Source of the DNA: Actinomycetota bacterium
Lineage (GTDB): Bacteria; Actinomycetota; Coriobacteriia; Anaerosomatales; JAHIQC01
DNA: 6,806 nt
Direction: 5' to 3'
Assembly (NCBI GenBank): GCA_018902765.1
Contig: JAHIQC010000127.1
Coordinates: 1 to 6,806, forward strand
In this document: piece by piece, positions 1 to 5,869 of the stretch
Position numbering within the stretch: position 1 is the stretch's first letter
Layout: each line of letters begins with the position of its first letter
Program-made: the position numbers and the translations under genes
Notes under the pieces: generated by a model
What the model was told of the DNA's origin: nothing
Databases searched by the model: none
What the model saw: the letters and a program-made list of their open reading frames with translations, nothing else

Positions 1-419
1 CCATCGAAACGGCGTGCAGGCTCGATCATGTCGGCCACATACACGCACATATCGAGGTCGGTCATCTCAGGTGAGCCGACGGTGTGACGTTCGATCGCGT
101 CCAACACAGCAGGCGACAAATCAGTCATCGCCGAGGAAAGCTGGGCTCGTCCCACCCTGGCGTGCAGCAGATATGGCACGTCGTGATCGATGGGGGCCAT
201 CTCGAGCCCAAGCCGCTCGGCTTGGGCGAACAACTCGTCCGGTGATTCGTCGCGCGCCCAGTCGTGAAGAAGGCCGGCCAACCATGCTTGGTCCGGATCG
301 ACTCCGTGGCGCCTCGCAAGTTCCTCGGCGGCTTTCGCGACCGCACGGCAGTGATCCGCGGATCGTGGGCTTACACGGCCTGTGAGAGCCTCAAGCGCGC
401 TTTCGCGCGTCGTAGTCAT
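1..419 (-). CDS. yqeK: YqeK-type HD-domain diadenosine tetraphosphate hydrolase (3' end outside window)
   Basis: The family hydrolyses Ap4A symmetrically to ADP; Ap4A builds up under stress. The open frame begins with ATG at 417-419 and runs off the left edge, giving 139 visible residues; the family is typically about 190. Metal-ligand positions typical of HD proteins are visible: His23 (ADHCRAVAKAAEELA), His52-Asp53 (LAGLLHDWARD), His86 (LLHARVG), His112 (IERHTVGSPEM) and Asp130 (VYVADMIEPARRFD). The last segment is strongly characteristic of YqeK. The nadD stop and this start overlap as TGATG, and GAGG lies 7 bases before the ATG, so translational coupling is likely. YqeK directly follows NadD in many Firmicutes and in some actinobacterial lineages; rsfS often comes next but would lie outside the window. 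Confidence 0.9.
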   Translation of the reverse strand, partial: MTTTRESALEALTGRVSPRSADHCRAVAKAAEELARRHGVDPDQAWLAGLLHDWARDESPDELFAQAERLGLEMAPIDHDVPYLLHARVGRAQLSSAMTDLSPAVLDAIERHTVGSPEMTDLDMCVYVADMIEPARRFD

Positions 420-1036
420 CAGAACGCCTCACGGTACAGGCCGTACTTGTGGATGTAGCCTGCAACGGATTCGGGTGCCAGATAGCGAATCGGCCTGCGT
501 TGGGAGACCCGCTCGCGGATATCGGTGGAGCTGATGGCCAATGCGGGGACTTCGATGAACTCGATATCGAGCGCCGCCAGTTCCTCGGCGTACTCAACGA
601 AAGCCGCTTCCAAGTCGTAGCCCGGTCTGGTCGCGGCGATGAACGTGCATAGGCCCCGGAAGCGCTCGGCATCCTTCCACGTCGCGATGTCCCACACCGC
701 ATCGGCGCCGGTGATAAAGAAGAGTTCCGACTGCGGCCCGTACTGCTCGCGCAAAGCCAGCATCGTGTCGACCGTGTAGGTGAGTCCCGGGCGGTCGATC
801 TCCATGCGCGACACATCGAAATCGGGATTGGATGCGGTGGCGATGACCGTCATCAGGTAGCGGTGTTCTGCGCTCGTGACCGCGCGGTCCGTCTTGCGCG
901 CCGGCTGGCCCGTGGGCATGAACACGACCCGATCCAGGTTGAACTGAACCAAGGCCTCCTCAGCGGTGACCAGGTGACCCAGATGAACGGGATCGAACGT
1001 CCCGCCCATTATGCCGAGGCGTACTTTCGTTCTCAC
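419..1036 (-). CDS. nadD: Nicotinate-nucleotide adenylyltransferase
   Basis: Transfers AMP from ATP to nicotinate mononucleotide, giving deamido-NAD in NAD synthesis. The 205-residue protein shows the nucleotidyltransferase signature GGTFDPVHLGH (11-21) with the two active-site histidines 18 and 21. It also has EHRYLMTVIATASNP (57-71), GLTYTVDT (84-91), ITGADAVWDI (108-117) and ISSTDIRERV (168-177), the last being the conserved C-terminal phosphate-binding motif. The start is a GTG at 1034-1036 overlapping the proA stop by four bases. No clear ribosome binding site sits at a usual distance, so translation probably depends on coupling with proA. The alternative ATG nine codons further in leaves only MGGTFDP and would remove the first beta strand. 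The central segment resembles actinobacterial NadD proteins. Its TGA shares one base with the yqeK ATG. Confidence 0.96.
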   Translation of the reverse strand: MRTKVRLGIMGGTFDPVHLGHLVTAEEALVQFNLDRVVFMPTGQPARKTDRAVTSAEHRYLMTVIATASNPDFDVSRMEIDRPGLTYTVDTMLALREQYGPQSELFFITGADAVWDIATWKDAERFRGLCTFIAATRPGYDLEAAFVEYAEELAALDIEFIEVPALAISSTDIRERVSQRRPIRYLAPESVAGYIHKYGLYREAF

Positions 1037-2286
1037 TCCCGGATCTGGCCGCTTCCATATGCAATGTACTTCGTGGACGTGAGCGCGGTTAGTCCCATGG
1101 GGCCTCGCGCGTGAAGCTTCTGGGTCGAGATGCCGATCTCGGCACCGAGTCCGAACTCGCCGCCGTCAGTGAAGCGCGTCGAAGCGTTGACGTAAACTGC
1201 TGCAGCATCGATCTCGTTCAGAAAGCGCTGTGCGGCCATGTAGTCGTTGGTGACGATGGCCTCGGAGTGCTTGGTGCCGTAGGTGTTGATGTGGCGGATG
1301 GCCTCGTCGAGGCCCTTGACGACCTTCACCGAGATCTTCATGTCCAGGTACTCGGTGCCCCAGTCTTCCTCGGTGGCAGCCTCGATGCGCATGACGGCAC
1401 CAAGCGAACGAGTGGCCTCATCGGCGACGATGGCGACACCCGCCGACTCGAGCTCCTTCAGGATCGCGGGCAAGACGCGCTCGTATACATCCTCGTCGAC
1501 CAGAAGCGACTCAGCTGCGTTGCATACGCCGGGTCGCTGGACCTTGGCATTGATCACGATCTTGCGCGCCATGTCTGCGTCGGCCTCGGAGTGGATGTAG
1601 ATGTGGCAGTTGCCCACACCGGTCTCGATGACCGGAACTTTCGCGTTCTCGACAACGCTGCGAATCAGACCGGCTCCCCCACGAGGGATCAGCACGTCGA
1701 TAAGGCCGTGCAGCCCCATGAGTTCCTCGGCAGCTTCACGATCGGTGGACTCGATGATCTGAATGCAGCCCTCGGGCATGCCGGCGGCTGTCGCCGCGTT
1801 GGAAAGCACGTTCGCCAGCGTGATGTTCGAATTAACGGAAAGCGAGCCACCGCGCAGCACCACGGCGTTGCCGGTCTTGATACACAAGCCGGCGGCGTCA
1901 GCGGTCACGTTTGGGCGCGCCTCGTAGATCATGCCGACCACGCCAAGCGGCACGCGGATCTTGGACAGCCTGATGCCATTGGGCATCGTGTAGCCTTCCA
2001 CGACCTCGCCCACCGGATCGGGCAGCAGGGACAGTGCGCGCAGGGCCTCAGACATCGACTTGAGTCTGGCCGGACTCAGCTCGAGCCTGTCGAGCAAAGA
2101 GGCGCCGACGTTCTTGGCGCGCGCCGCATCCATGTCACGGGTGTTGGCCTCAAGGATGCTCTCTTGATGGTGGGTCAGAGCGTGCGACATCGCCAGCAAG
2201 GCGCGATTGCGCTGTCCGCTGGAGGTGATCGCCAGCCTACCTGCGGCCTCACGAGCCTTCTCGGCGAGCATGATAACTTCCGACAT
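1033..2286 (-). CDS. proA: Glutamate-5-semialdehyde dehydrogenase (gamma-glutamyl phosphate reductase)
   Basis: Second enzyme of proline synthesis: NADPH-dependent reduction of glutamyl 5-phosphate to glutamate 5-semialdehyde, which cyclises to pyrroline-5-carboxylate. With the chosen start the protein has 417 residues, the usual family length. It belongs to the aldehyde dehydrogenase superfamily. Visible motifs are PLGVVGMIYEARPNVT (113-128), AVVLRGGSLS (141-150), the catalytic-cysteine segment RPGVCNAAES with Cys255, and the C-terminal signature GGEFGLGAEIGISTQKLHAR (375-394) followed by GPMGL. The start MSEV at 2286 is chosen because AGGGAG lies 8 bases upstream. It follows proB by 36 bases, giving a complete proBA pair. 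Its TGA stop overlaps the GTG start of nadD (GTGA), which suggests translational coupling. The third enzyme, ProC, is not encoded in this window. Confidence 0.98.
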   Translation of the reverse strand: MSEVIMLAEKAREAAGRLAITSSGQRNRALLAMSHALTHHQESILEANTRDMDAARAKNVGASLLDRLELSPARLKSMSEALRALSLLPDPVGEVVEGYTMPNGIRLSKIRVPLGVVGMIYEARPNVTADAAGLCIKTGNAVVLRGGSLSVNSNITLANVLSNAATAAGMPEGCIQIIESTDREAAEELMGLHGLIDVLIPRGGAGLIRSVVENAKVPVIETGVGNCHIYIHSEADADMARKIVINAKVQRPGVCNAAESLLVDEDVYERVLPAILKELESAGVAIVADEATRSLGAVMRIEAATEEDWGTEYLDMKISVKVVKGLDEAIRHINTYGTKHSEAIVTNDYMAAQRFLNEIDAAAVYVNASTRFTDGGEFGLGAEIGISTQKLHARGPMGLTALTSTKYIAYGSGQIRE

Positions 2287-2294
2287 CGGTGCAG

Positions 2295-2300
2295 CTCCCT
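2295..2300 (-). promoter_or_regulatory. Ribosome binding site that decides the proA start
   Basis: AGGGAG lies 8 bases before the ATG at 2284-2286. A TTG codon in frame at 2314-2316 would add ten residues (LEQSDEGAAP as read), but these overlap the ribosome binding site and are unlike the family. The ATG is therefore preferred. Confidence 0.75.
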
Positions 2301-2322
2301 CATCACTTTGTTCCAACGAATG

Positions 2323-3429
2323 CTACAGGATGACCAGATGGTCCCTGTGAACGACTTCGACTCCCACGACATGCGGCACATCCTCGGCGATCTGCGAGGA
2401 TTTCATACCTTTCACCCGATCAAGATCCGCCGAGGAGACAGCGGTCAATCCCCGCGCCACGACGCCACCTTGCCCGTCACGCAATTCTATCGCATCGCCA
2501 GGCACGAACGTGCCGAACACGCCGACCACGCCGGCTGGCAGCAACGACTTGCCCCGAAGCGTGAGCGCTTCTCTGGCGCCGTCGTCGATGACGATGTGGC
2601 CGGACGGCTTGTTGCCAACGGCGATCCACAGCTTGCGAGCGCCGATCGCCTGGTCCGCACCGGCAAAGAAGGTTCCAACCGGCTTACCCAGGGCTGCATC
2701 AGTGATGACATCGGTCCGCCGACCGTCGCACACCACAGTCGGGATGCCGGCACGCATGAGCACCTTCGCCGCCTCGACCTTGGTGAGCATGCCGCCCGAG
2801 CCCATCTTCGAGCCCGCACCGCCAGCGGCCGACACCATCTGCTCGGTCAACTCTGAGACATGCTCAAGCAGTTCAGCTTCTGCATCGAGCCTTGGATCGG
2901 CGGAGTAGAGCCCCTCTATGTCTGAGAGGATCACCACCAGATCGGCAGCCACCATCACCGCCACGAGCGCGGCGAGCGTGTCATTGTCGCCGAAACGGAT
3001 CTCGTCTACGGCGATCGTGTCGTTCTCGTTGACGACGGGCACGCAACCCAGCGACAGCAGTCGATCGAACGTGTCCCGCGCGTGCAGATACGCCTGGCGG
3101 TCCTTGGTGTCGTTGCGTGTGAGCAACACCTGACCGACGACCATGTCGAACTGGGCGAAGAGTTTGGCATACATGCCGATTATCTCCACCTGACCCACGC
3201 TGGCCGCAGCCTGCAGCGTTGGCATGTCCGAAGGTTTGGCGACCATCCCAAGTGTCCGAAGGCCCGCCGTTATGGCCGCGCTGGACACAAGGATCGGCTG
3301 CCAGCCGTCAGACTTGAGCGCATGGATCTGGCGTGCGATATCGGATGCGATATCCAGGTCCAGTCCGCCCTCGGCGCGCGCAAGCGTCGAGGTGCCCACC
3401 TTGATCACAATCCGACGATTCGCGGCCAT
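2323..3429 (-). CDS. proB: Glutamate 5-kinase
   Basis: Catalyses the first step of proline synthesis: ATP-dependent phosphorylation of glutamate to glutamyl 5-phosphate, which is handed to ProA. The 368-residue protein matches the usual length of about 367. The amino-acid kinase domain (about 5-260) shows IVIKVGTS with Lys10, LVSSAAITAG with Ser50, and VNENDTIAVDEIRFGDND with Asp137 and Asn149. These positions coincide with known substrate-binding residues of the E. coli enzyme. ILSDIEGLYSADPR (167-180) and GSGGMLTKVEAAK (210-222) follow. The C-terminal PUA domain (about 277-355) is present, beginning PSGHIVIDDGAREALTLRGK. The ATG at 3427-3429 has AGGGAG 6 bases upstream. The gene starts 10 bases after the obg stop and ends 36 bases before proA, so it is almost certainly co-transcribed. 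Proline feedback inhibition is known for the family but cannot be confirmed from sequence. Confidence 0.98.
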   Translation of the reverse strand: MAANRRIVIKVGTSTLARAEGGLDLDIASDIARQIHALKSDGWQPILVSSAAITAGLRTLGMVAKPSDMPTLQAAASVGQVEIIGMYAKLFAQFDMVVGQVLLTRNDTKDRQAYLHARDTFDRLLSLGCVPVVNENDTIAVDEIRFGDNDTLAALVAVMVAADLVVILSDIEGLYSADPRLDAEAELLEHVSELTEQMVSAAGGAGSKMGSGGMLTKVEAAKVLMRAGIPTVVCDGRRTDVITDAALGKPVGTFFAGADQAIGARKLWIAVGNKPSGHIVIDDGAREALTLRGKSLLPAGVVGVFGTFVPGDAIELRDGQGGVVARGLTAVSSADLDRVKGMKSSQIAEDVPHVVGVEVVHRDHLVIL

Positions 3430-3439
3430 CTACTGCTCC

Positions 3440-4771
3440 CTACTCGAGCTCGTCTTCGATATGTTCGACCTCTTCGTCGACGCCCATGATGCCTTCGAAC
3501 TCGAACGTCACACCCGCTATATGGATGTCGTCTCCGTCAACGGCGCCAGCAGCTTCCAAGGCCTTCTCAACCCCGGCCTTCATGAGACGCTTCTGAAGGA
3601 ATGCGAGTGCTTCATCATTGCCCATCTCAGTCATGATGACCATGCGCTCGATACCCTTGCCGATGACCCGCCATCCCTCACCCTCGCGAACCACGCTGAA
3701 CGTACGCTCATCGGTGCGATGATGCACGTAGCGGGCTTCGACCTGGGTCGAGGCCAGGACGGCCGCAGCCTGACGCTCCTCGTGCACCATGTCACCCACG
3801 CGCAGAATCAGCGAATCCACGTTCTCGCCAGTTGCTGCGGAAACCGCAAAGTACGGTACCTCACGCTCCTCGGCGAGCTTGGCCAAGGCTTCCGAGGCGT
3901 GCTCGGTGCCCTCTATGTCGGACTTGTTGCCTACTAGTACATAGGGACGCTTGGCCAACTCGTCGGCATGCGAAGCGAGTTCACCCTCGATGATCGCGAC
4001 GTCCTCGAGCACGTCACGATTGTCGTAGCTTCCCGTGAGATCCACCACATGAATGATGAGCGCCGTGCGTTCGATATGCCGAAGAAAAGCGTGGCCAAGG
4101 CCCTTGCCCTCGCTCGCGCCCTCGATAAGACCGGGAACGTCGGCAACCACGTAGCTGTAATGTCCGGCGCGCACGACACCCAGGTTCGGAGCCAGGGTCG
4201 TGAACGGGTAATCAGCAACCTTGGGCCTGGCGGCGCTCATCCGTGCGATGAGAGACGACTTGCCCACACTCGGGAATCCCACAAGCGCAGCGTCTGCCAG
4301 AAGCTTCATCTCTAGCGCGACCCAGCATTCCTCGGCAGGTTCACCGAGTTCGGCGAAGGCAGGAGCACGCCTCGTGGGGGTCACGAAGTGAATGTTGCCT
4401 CGGCCGCCACGACCGCCACGGGCGACCACCGCGCGCTCGCCTTGTTGAGTGAGGTCGGCTATCAACACACCTGTTTCGCCGTCACGAACCACGGTACCCA
4501 GCGGAACCCTCAAGATCATCTGCTCGCCGTTGGCGCCGTTCAGACGTGAGCCCTTGCCGTGCACTCCTCGCTCGGCCTTGTAATGGCGCTTGTAGTGATA
4601 GTCCAGGAGCGTGGAAATGGCGCCATCGGCCTCAAGGATCACGTCCCCGCCGTTTCCGCCGTCGCCGCCATCCGGGCCACCCCTGGGCACATGCGCTTCA
4701 CGCCGAAACGATCTGCAGCCAGCGCCGCCGTTGCCGGCGGTCACGTGTATCTTTGCCTCATCTATGAACAT
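3440..4771 (-). CDS. obg: GTPase Obg/CgtA, ribosome assembly and stress GTPase
   Basis: Obg binds 50S precursors and couples guanine-nucleotide levels to late large-subunit assembly. The 443-residue protein has the three expected parts. First is the glycine-rich Obg fold (about 1-158), starting MFIDEAKIHVTAGNGGAGC and including GGPDGGDGGNGGDV and GGRGGRGN. Second is the G domain (about 159-330), with G1 GFPSVGKS (165-172), switch I FTTL (190-193), G3 DVPG (211-214), G4 NKSD (282-285) and G5 SAA (311-313). Third is an OCT domain (about 350-427), running from the RTFSVVREGEGWRVIGKG segment to VTFEFEG and common in Gram-positive and actinobacterial Obg. An acidic tail (VDEEVEHIEDELE) closes the protein. 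All GTPase motifs are intact. The start is chosen by the strong GGAGGT site and the family N-terminus. It lies downstream of L21 and L27, as in most bacteria, and its stop is 10 bases before proB. Confidence 0.98.
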   Translation of the reverse strand: MFIDEAKIHVTAGNGGAGCRSFRREAHVPRGGPDGGDGGNGGDVILEADGAISTLLDYHYKRHYKAERGVHGKGSRLNGANGEQMILRVPLGTVVRDGETGVLIADLTQQGERAVVARGGRGGRGNIHFVTPTRRAPAFAELGEPAEECWVALEMKLLADAALVGFPSVGKSSLIARMSAARPKVADYPFTTLAPNLGVVRAGHYSYVVADVPGLIEGASEGKGLGHAFLRHIERTALIIHVVDLTGSYDNRDVLEDVAIIEGELASHADELAKRPYVLVGNKSDIEGTEHASEALAKLAEEREVPYFAVSAATGENVDSLILRVGDMVHEERQAAAVLASTQVEARYVHHRTDERTFSVVREGEGWRVIGKGIERMVIMTEMGNDEALAFLQKRLMKAGVEKALEAAGAVDGDDIHIAGVTFEFEGIMGVDEEVEHIEDELE

Positions 4772-4777
4772 GGTCCT

Positions 4778-4783
4778 ACCTCC
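4778..4783 (-). promoter_or_regulatory. Ribosome binding site of obg
   Basis: GGAGGT, a near-perfect Shine-Dalgarno sequence, ends 6 bases before the ATG at 4769-4771. It fixes the obg start there rather than at an in-frame TTG 39 bases upstream. Confidence 0.85.
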
Positions 4784-4804
4784 GTGCTGTGCATCGCGAG
4801 GACT

Positions 4805-4842
4805 ATACAAAGACCCCCCGCCCCGTGTATCGGAGCGGAGGG
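4805..4842 (-). terminator. Probable intrinsic terminator or attenuator between rpmA and obg
   Basis: On the minus strand, bases 4842 to 4814 form a stem of 12 base pairs, including two G-T (G-U in RNA) pairs, closed by the 5-base loop ATACA. The left arm is CCCTCCGCTCCG and the right arm CGGGGCGGGGGG. It is followed at once by TCTTTGTAT, a short and imperfect U-rich run. The hairpin begins about 45 bases after the rpmA stop. Because obg follows in the same direction with only a weak promoter candidate between, partial termination (attenuation) that lowers obg-proBA expression relative to the ribosomal proteins is plausible. Full termination would need an internal promoter, of which only a TATAGT box (4802-4807) without a matching -35 is visible. 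Confidence 0.6.
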
Positions 4843-4887
4843 CCTTGTCGAAGTCACTATTTCGCGCTGCTCCGGGCTGTCTCTCCG

Positions 4888-5142
4888 CTAGCCCTCGAGC
4901 GGTCGGATGTGCACGCGGCGCTTGAGCCCACGCGTGAACTCCACGGTACCGTGAATCTTGGCGAACAAAGTGTCATCTCCGCCACGGCCGACGTTCTCGC
5001 CGGGGTGAAAGTGAGTACCACGCTGACGCACGATGATCGAACCCGCGGTCACAGTCTCGCCGCCGAAACGCTTGACGCCAAGGCGCTTAGCCTTGGAATC
5101 GCGACCGTTCTTTGTACTTCCGAGGCCTTTTTTATGAGCCAT
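4888..5142 (-). CDS. rpmA: 50S ribosomal protein L27
   Basis: L27 is a large-subunit protein whose N-terminal tail reaches the peptidyl transferase centre and helps position tRNA. The 84-residue product has the full hallmark start [16 protein letters not shown], followed by [12 protein letters not shown] and the conserved middle [19 protein letters not shown], ending RPLEG-TAG. The length is normal for the family. There is no N-terminal leader of the kind removed by the Prp protease in Firmicutes, since the Met is followed directly by the mature AHKK sequence. The ATG at 5140-5142 is preceded by AGGTAG with 6 bases of spacing, a fair ribosome binding site. It follows rplU by 51 bases and is separated from obg by 116 bases containing a strong hairpin. 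Confidence 0.98.
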   Translation of the reverse strand: MAHKKGLGSTKNGRDSKAKRLGVKRFGGETVTAGSIIVRQRGTHFHPGENVGRGGDDTLFAKIHGTVEFTRGLKRRVHIRPLEG

Positions 5143-5162
5143 GATCCACTACCTACCTATCC

Positions 5163-5181
5163 ACGTCTCGGGGCGAGTCGT
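5163..5181 (-). other. Small imperfect hairpin in the rplU-rpmA gap
   Basis: On the minus strand the 19-base segment ACGACTCGCCCCGAGACGT folds as a 3 bp stem, an A-A mismatch, a 4 bp stem and a CCC loop. It is not followed by a run of T, so it is not a terminator. It could be an RNA processing or protein-binding site in the leader of rpmA, or chance in GC-rich DNA. Confidence 0.3.
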
Positions 5182-5193
5182 TCGTCCCGCAAC

Positions 5194-5766
5194 TTACTCG
5201 TCGTACTTCTTCGCGTGAACGCCACAGTACTTGGAGCCTTCTTTGGCCTTCTTGGTGCAGCGCTCGCCATCGGCTTTCAGTGCTTCACACTGATCGGCGA
5301 CGACCTCGACCGCAGCCGCCTTGGCGACCTTGGCCTTGGGCTCAGCCTTCTTTGCCGGCTTGGCAGCGACCTCGGCCTTGGGCTCAGCCTTCTTGGCAGG
5401 CTTGGCAGCGACCTTGGCCTTGGGCTCAGCCGTCTTGGCCGAGACCTTCTTGGCACCGCCTGAAGTGGCGATATCCGTGACCAGAATCTTCGTCAGATTC
5501 TGACGATGACCCTTGGTGCGCTTGTAGCCCTTACGCTTCTTGAACTTGAAGATAAGCAGCTTTTCGCCCTTGAAATGCTCAACGATCTCAACAGTCACGG
5601 TTGCTGCAGCCGCGTCGGAGCCGACGACGATATCATCGCCATCTGCTACGAACAGGACATCCAAGGTGACCGCTTCGCCGATTGCTGCGTCGAGCTTCTC
5701 GACGATCGCGATGGTACCCTTCTCGACCTTTAGCTGCTTACCGCCGGTAGATACGACAGCGTACAT
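5194..5766 (-). CDS. rplU: 50S ribosomal protein L21 with Lys/Ala/Pro linker and C-terminal Cys3His motif
   Basis: L21 is a 23S rRNA-binding protein of the large subunit. Residues 1-99 are a complete ordinary L21: the N-terminus MYAVVSTGGKQLKVEKG, the basic signature FKFKKRKGYKRTKGHRQN (73-90), and the usual end ILVTDI (94-99). The family is normally about 100-105 residues; this protein has 190. Residues 100-158 form a low-complexity Lys/Ala/Pro linker containing the 14-residue unit AEPKAKVAAKPAKK twice plus a partial third copy. Residues 160-184 form a compact motif with C160, C170, C181 and H184 (C-x9-C-x10-C-x2-H), including GSKYCGVH. This resembles the short zinc-binding module catalogued as DUF5763, judged by eye. 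The reading frame runs unbroken from core to tail and ends TAA. A zinc-bound knuckle that touches rRNA or a factor is an inference. The gene is followed after 51 bases by rpmA, as in most bacteria. Confidence 0.97.
   Translation of the reverse strand: MYAVVSTGGKQLKVEKGTIAIVEKLDAAIGEAVTLDVLFVADGDDIVVGSDAAAATVTVEIVEHFKGEKLLIFKFKKRKGYKRTKGHRQNLTKILVTDIATSGGAKKVSAKTAEPKAKVAAKPAKKAEPKAEVAAKPAKKAEPKAKVAKAAAVEVVADQCEALKADGERCTKKAKEGSKYCGVHAKKYDE
5323..5430 (-). repeat. 42-base tandem repeat inside rplU (2.6 copies)
   Basis: Copy 1 (5389-5430) and copy 2 (5347-5388) differ at 3 of 42 bases. A third partial copy (5323-5346) differs from copy 1 at 1 of 24 bases. Each full unit encodes 14 residues of the form AEPKAxVAAKPAKK, so gain or loss of a unit keeps the reading frame. 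The near-identity, including at synonymous positions, suggests recent duplication rather than selection on composition alone. Confidence 0.9.
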
Positions 5767-5774
5767 ACGGAAAA

Positions 5775-5780
5775 CCCTCT
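5775..5780 (-). promoter_or_regulatory. Ribosome binding site of rplU
   Basis: AGAGGG lies 8 bases upstream of the ATG at 5764-5766. It supports that start, and the protein then begins MYAVVSTGGKQ, the usual L21 N-terminus. Confidence 0.7.
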
Positions 5781-5804
5781 CACTCGCTGATTGCGCAAGG
5801 GAGT

Positions 5805-5833
5805 ATGCTAGCAGGGCGTATGCGGACAGTCAA
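5805..5833 (-). promoter_or_regulatory. Sigma-70-type promoter for rplU-rpmA(-obg)
   Basis: On the minus strand a -35 box TTGACT (5828-5833) is followed by exactly 17 bases and a -10 box TAGCAT (5805-5810). A TG one base upstream of the -10 gives TGCTAGCAT, an extended -10. Five of six bases match the consensus in the -35 box and four of six in the -10 box. Transcription would begin near 5796-5798, giving a leader of about 30 bases before the rplU start. The promoter lies in the only gap between the RNase gene and rplU. It is read from sequence alone; no start site has been measured. Confidence 0.75.
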
Positions 5834-5869
5834 TCGAAATCGCCCGATGACGCACGCCACTAGGCCCCT

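Noticed and set aside
125..346. A 73-codon minus-strand open frame inside the yqeK region
   Set aside because: It is in a different frame from the YqeK reading, which carries the complete set of HD-domain residues visible here and starts at the nadD stop.
393..408. A GC-rich palindrome-like run (GCGCGCTTTCGCGCG) near the start of yqeK
   Set aside because: It lies within the coding sequence of yqeK, has a very short loop, is not followed by a T run, and is expected from GC-rich Arg/Ala codons.
1111..2856. A 581-codon open frame on the plus strand running across proA and the end of proB
   Set aside because: It is antisense to two clearly conserved enzymes, has no recognisable domain, and its open length follows from the high-GC codon use of proA and proB on the other strand.
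3224..3937. A 237-codon open frame on the plus strand across the start of proB and the 3' part of obg
   Set aside because: It has no recognisable motifs and spans two genes that are fully accounted for on the minus strand; it is an antisense shadow.
4802..4807. A TATAGT box as the -10 of an obg promoter
   Set aside because: The position 17 bases upstream reads ATACAC and falls inside the hairpin, with no resemblance to a -35 box; it is too weak to call as a promoter.
4772..4810. An N-terminal extension of Obg from a TTG at 4808-4810
   Set aside because: The extension would include the GGAGGT ribosome binding site, and Obg proteins start at the MFIDEAK segment.
4789..5463. A 224-codon plus-strand open frame with Leu/Gly-rich repeats that could look like a membrane protein
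   Set aside because: The repeated LGLGLSLLxRLGSD segments are simply the reverse complement of the Lys/Ala/Pro repeats of L21; the frame also crosses rpmA and the hairpin gap.
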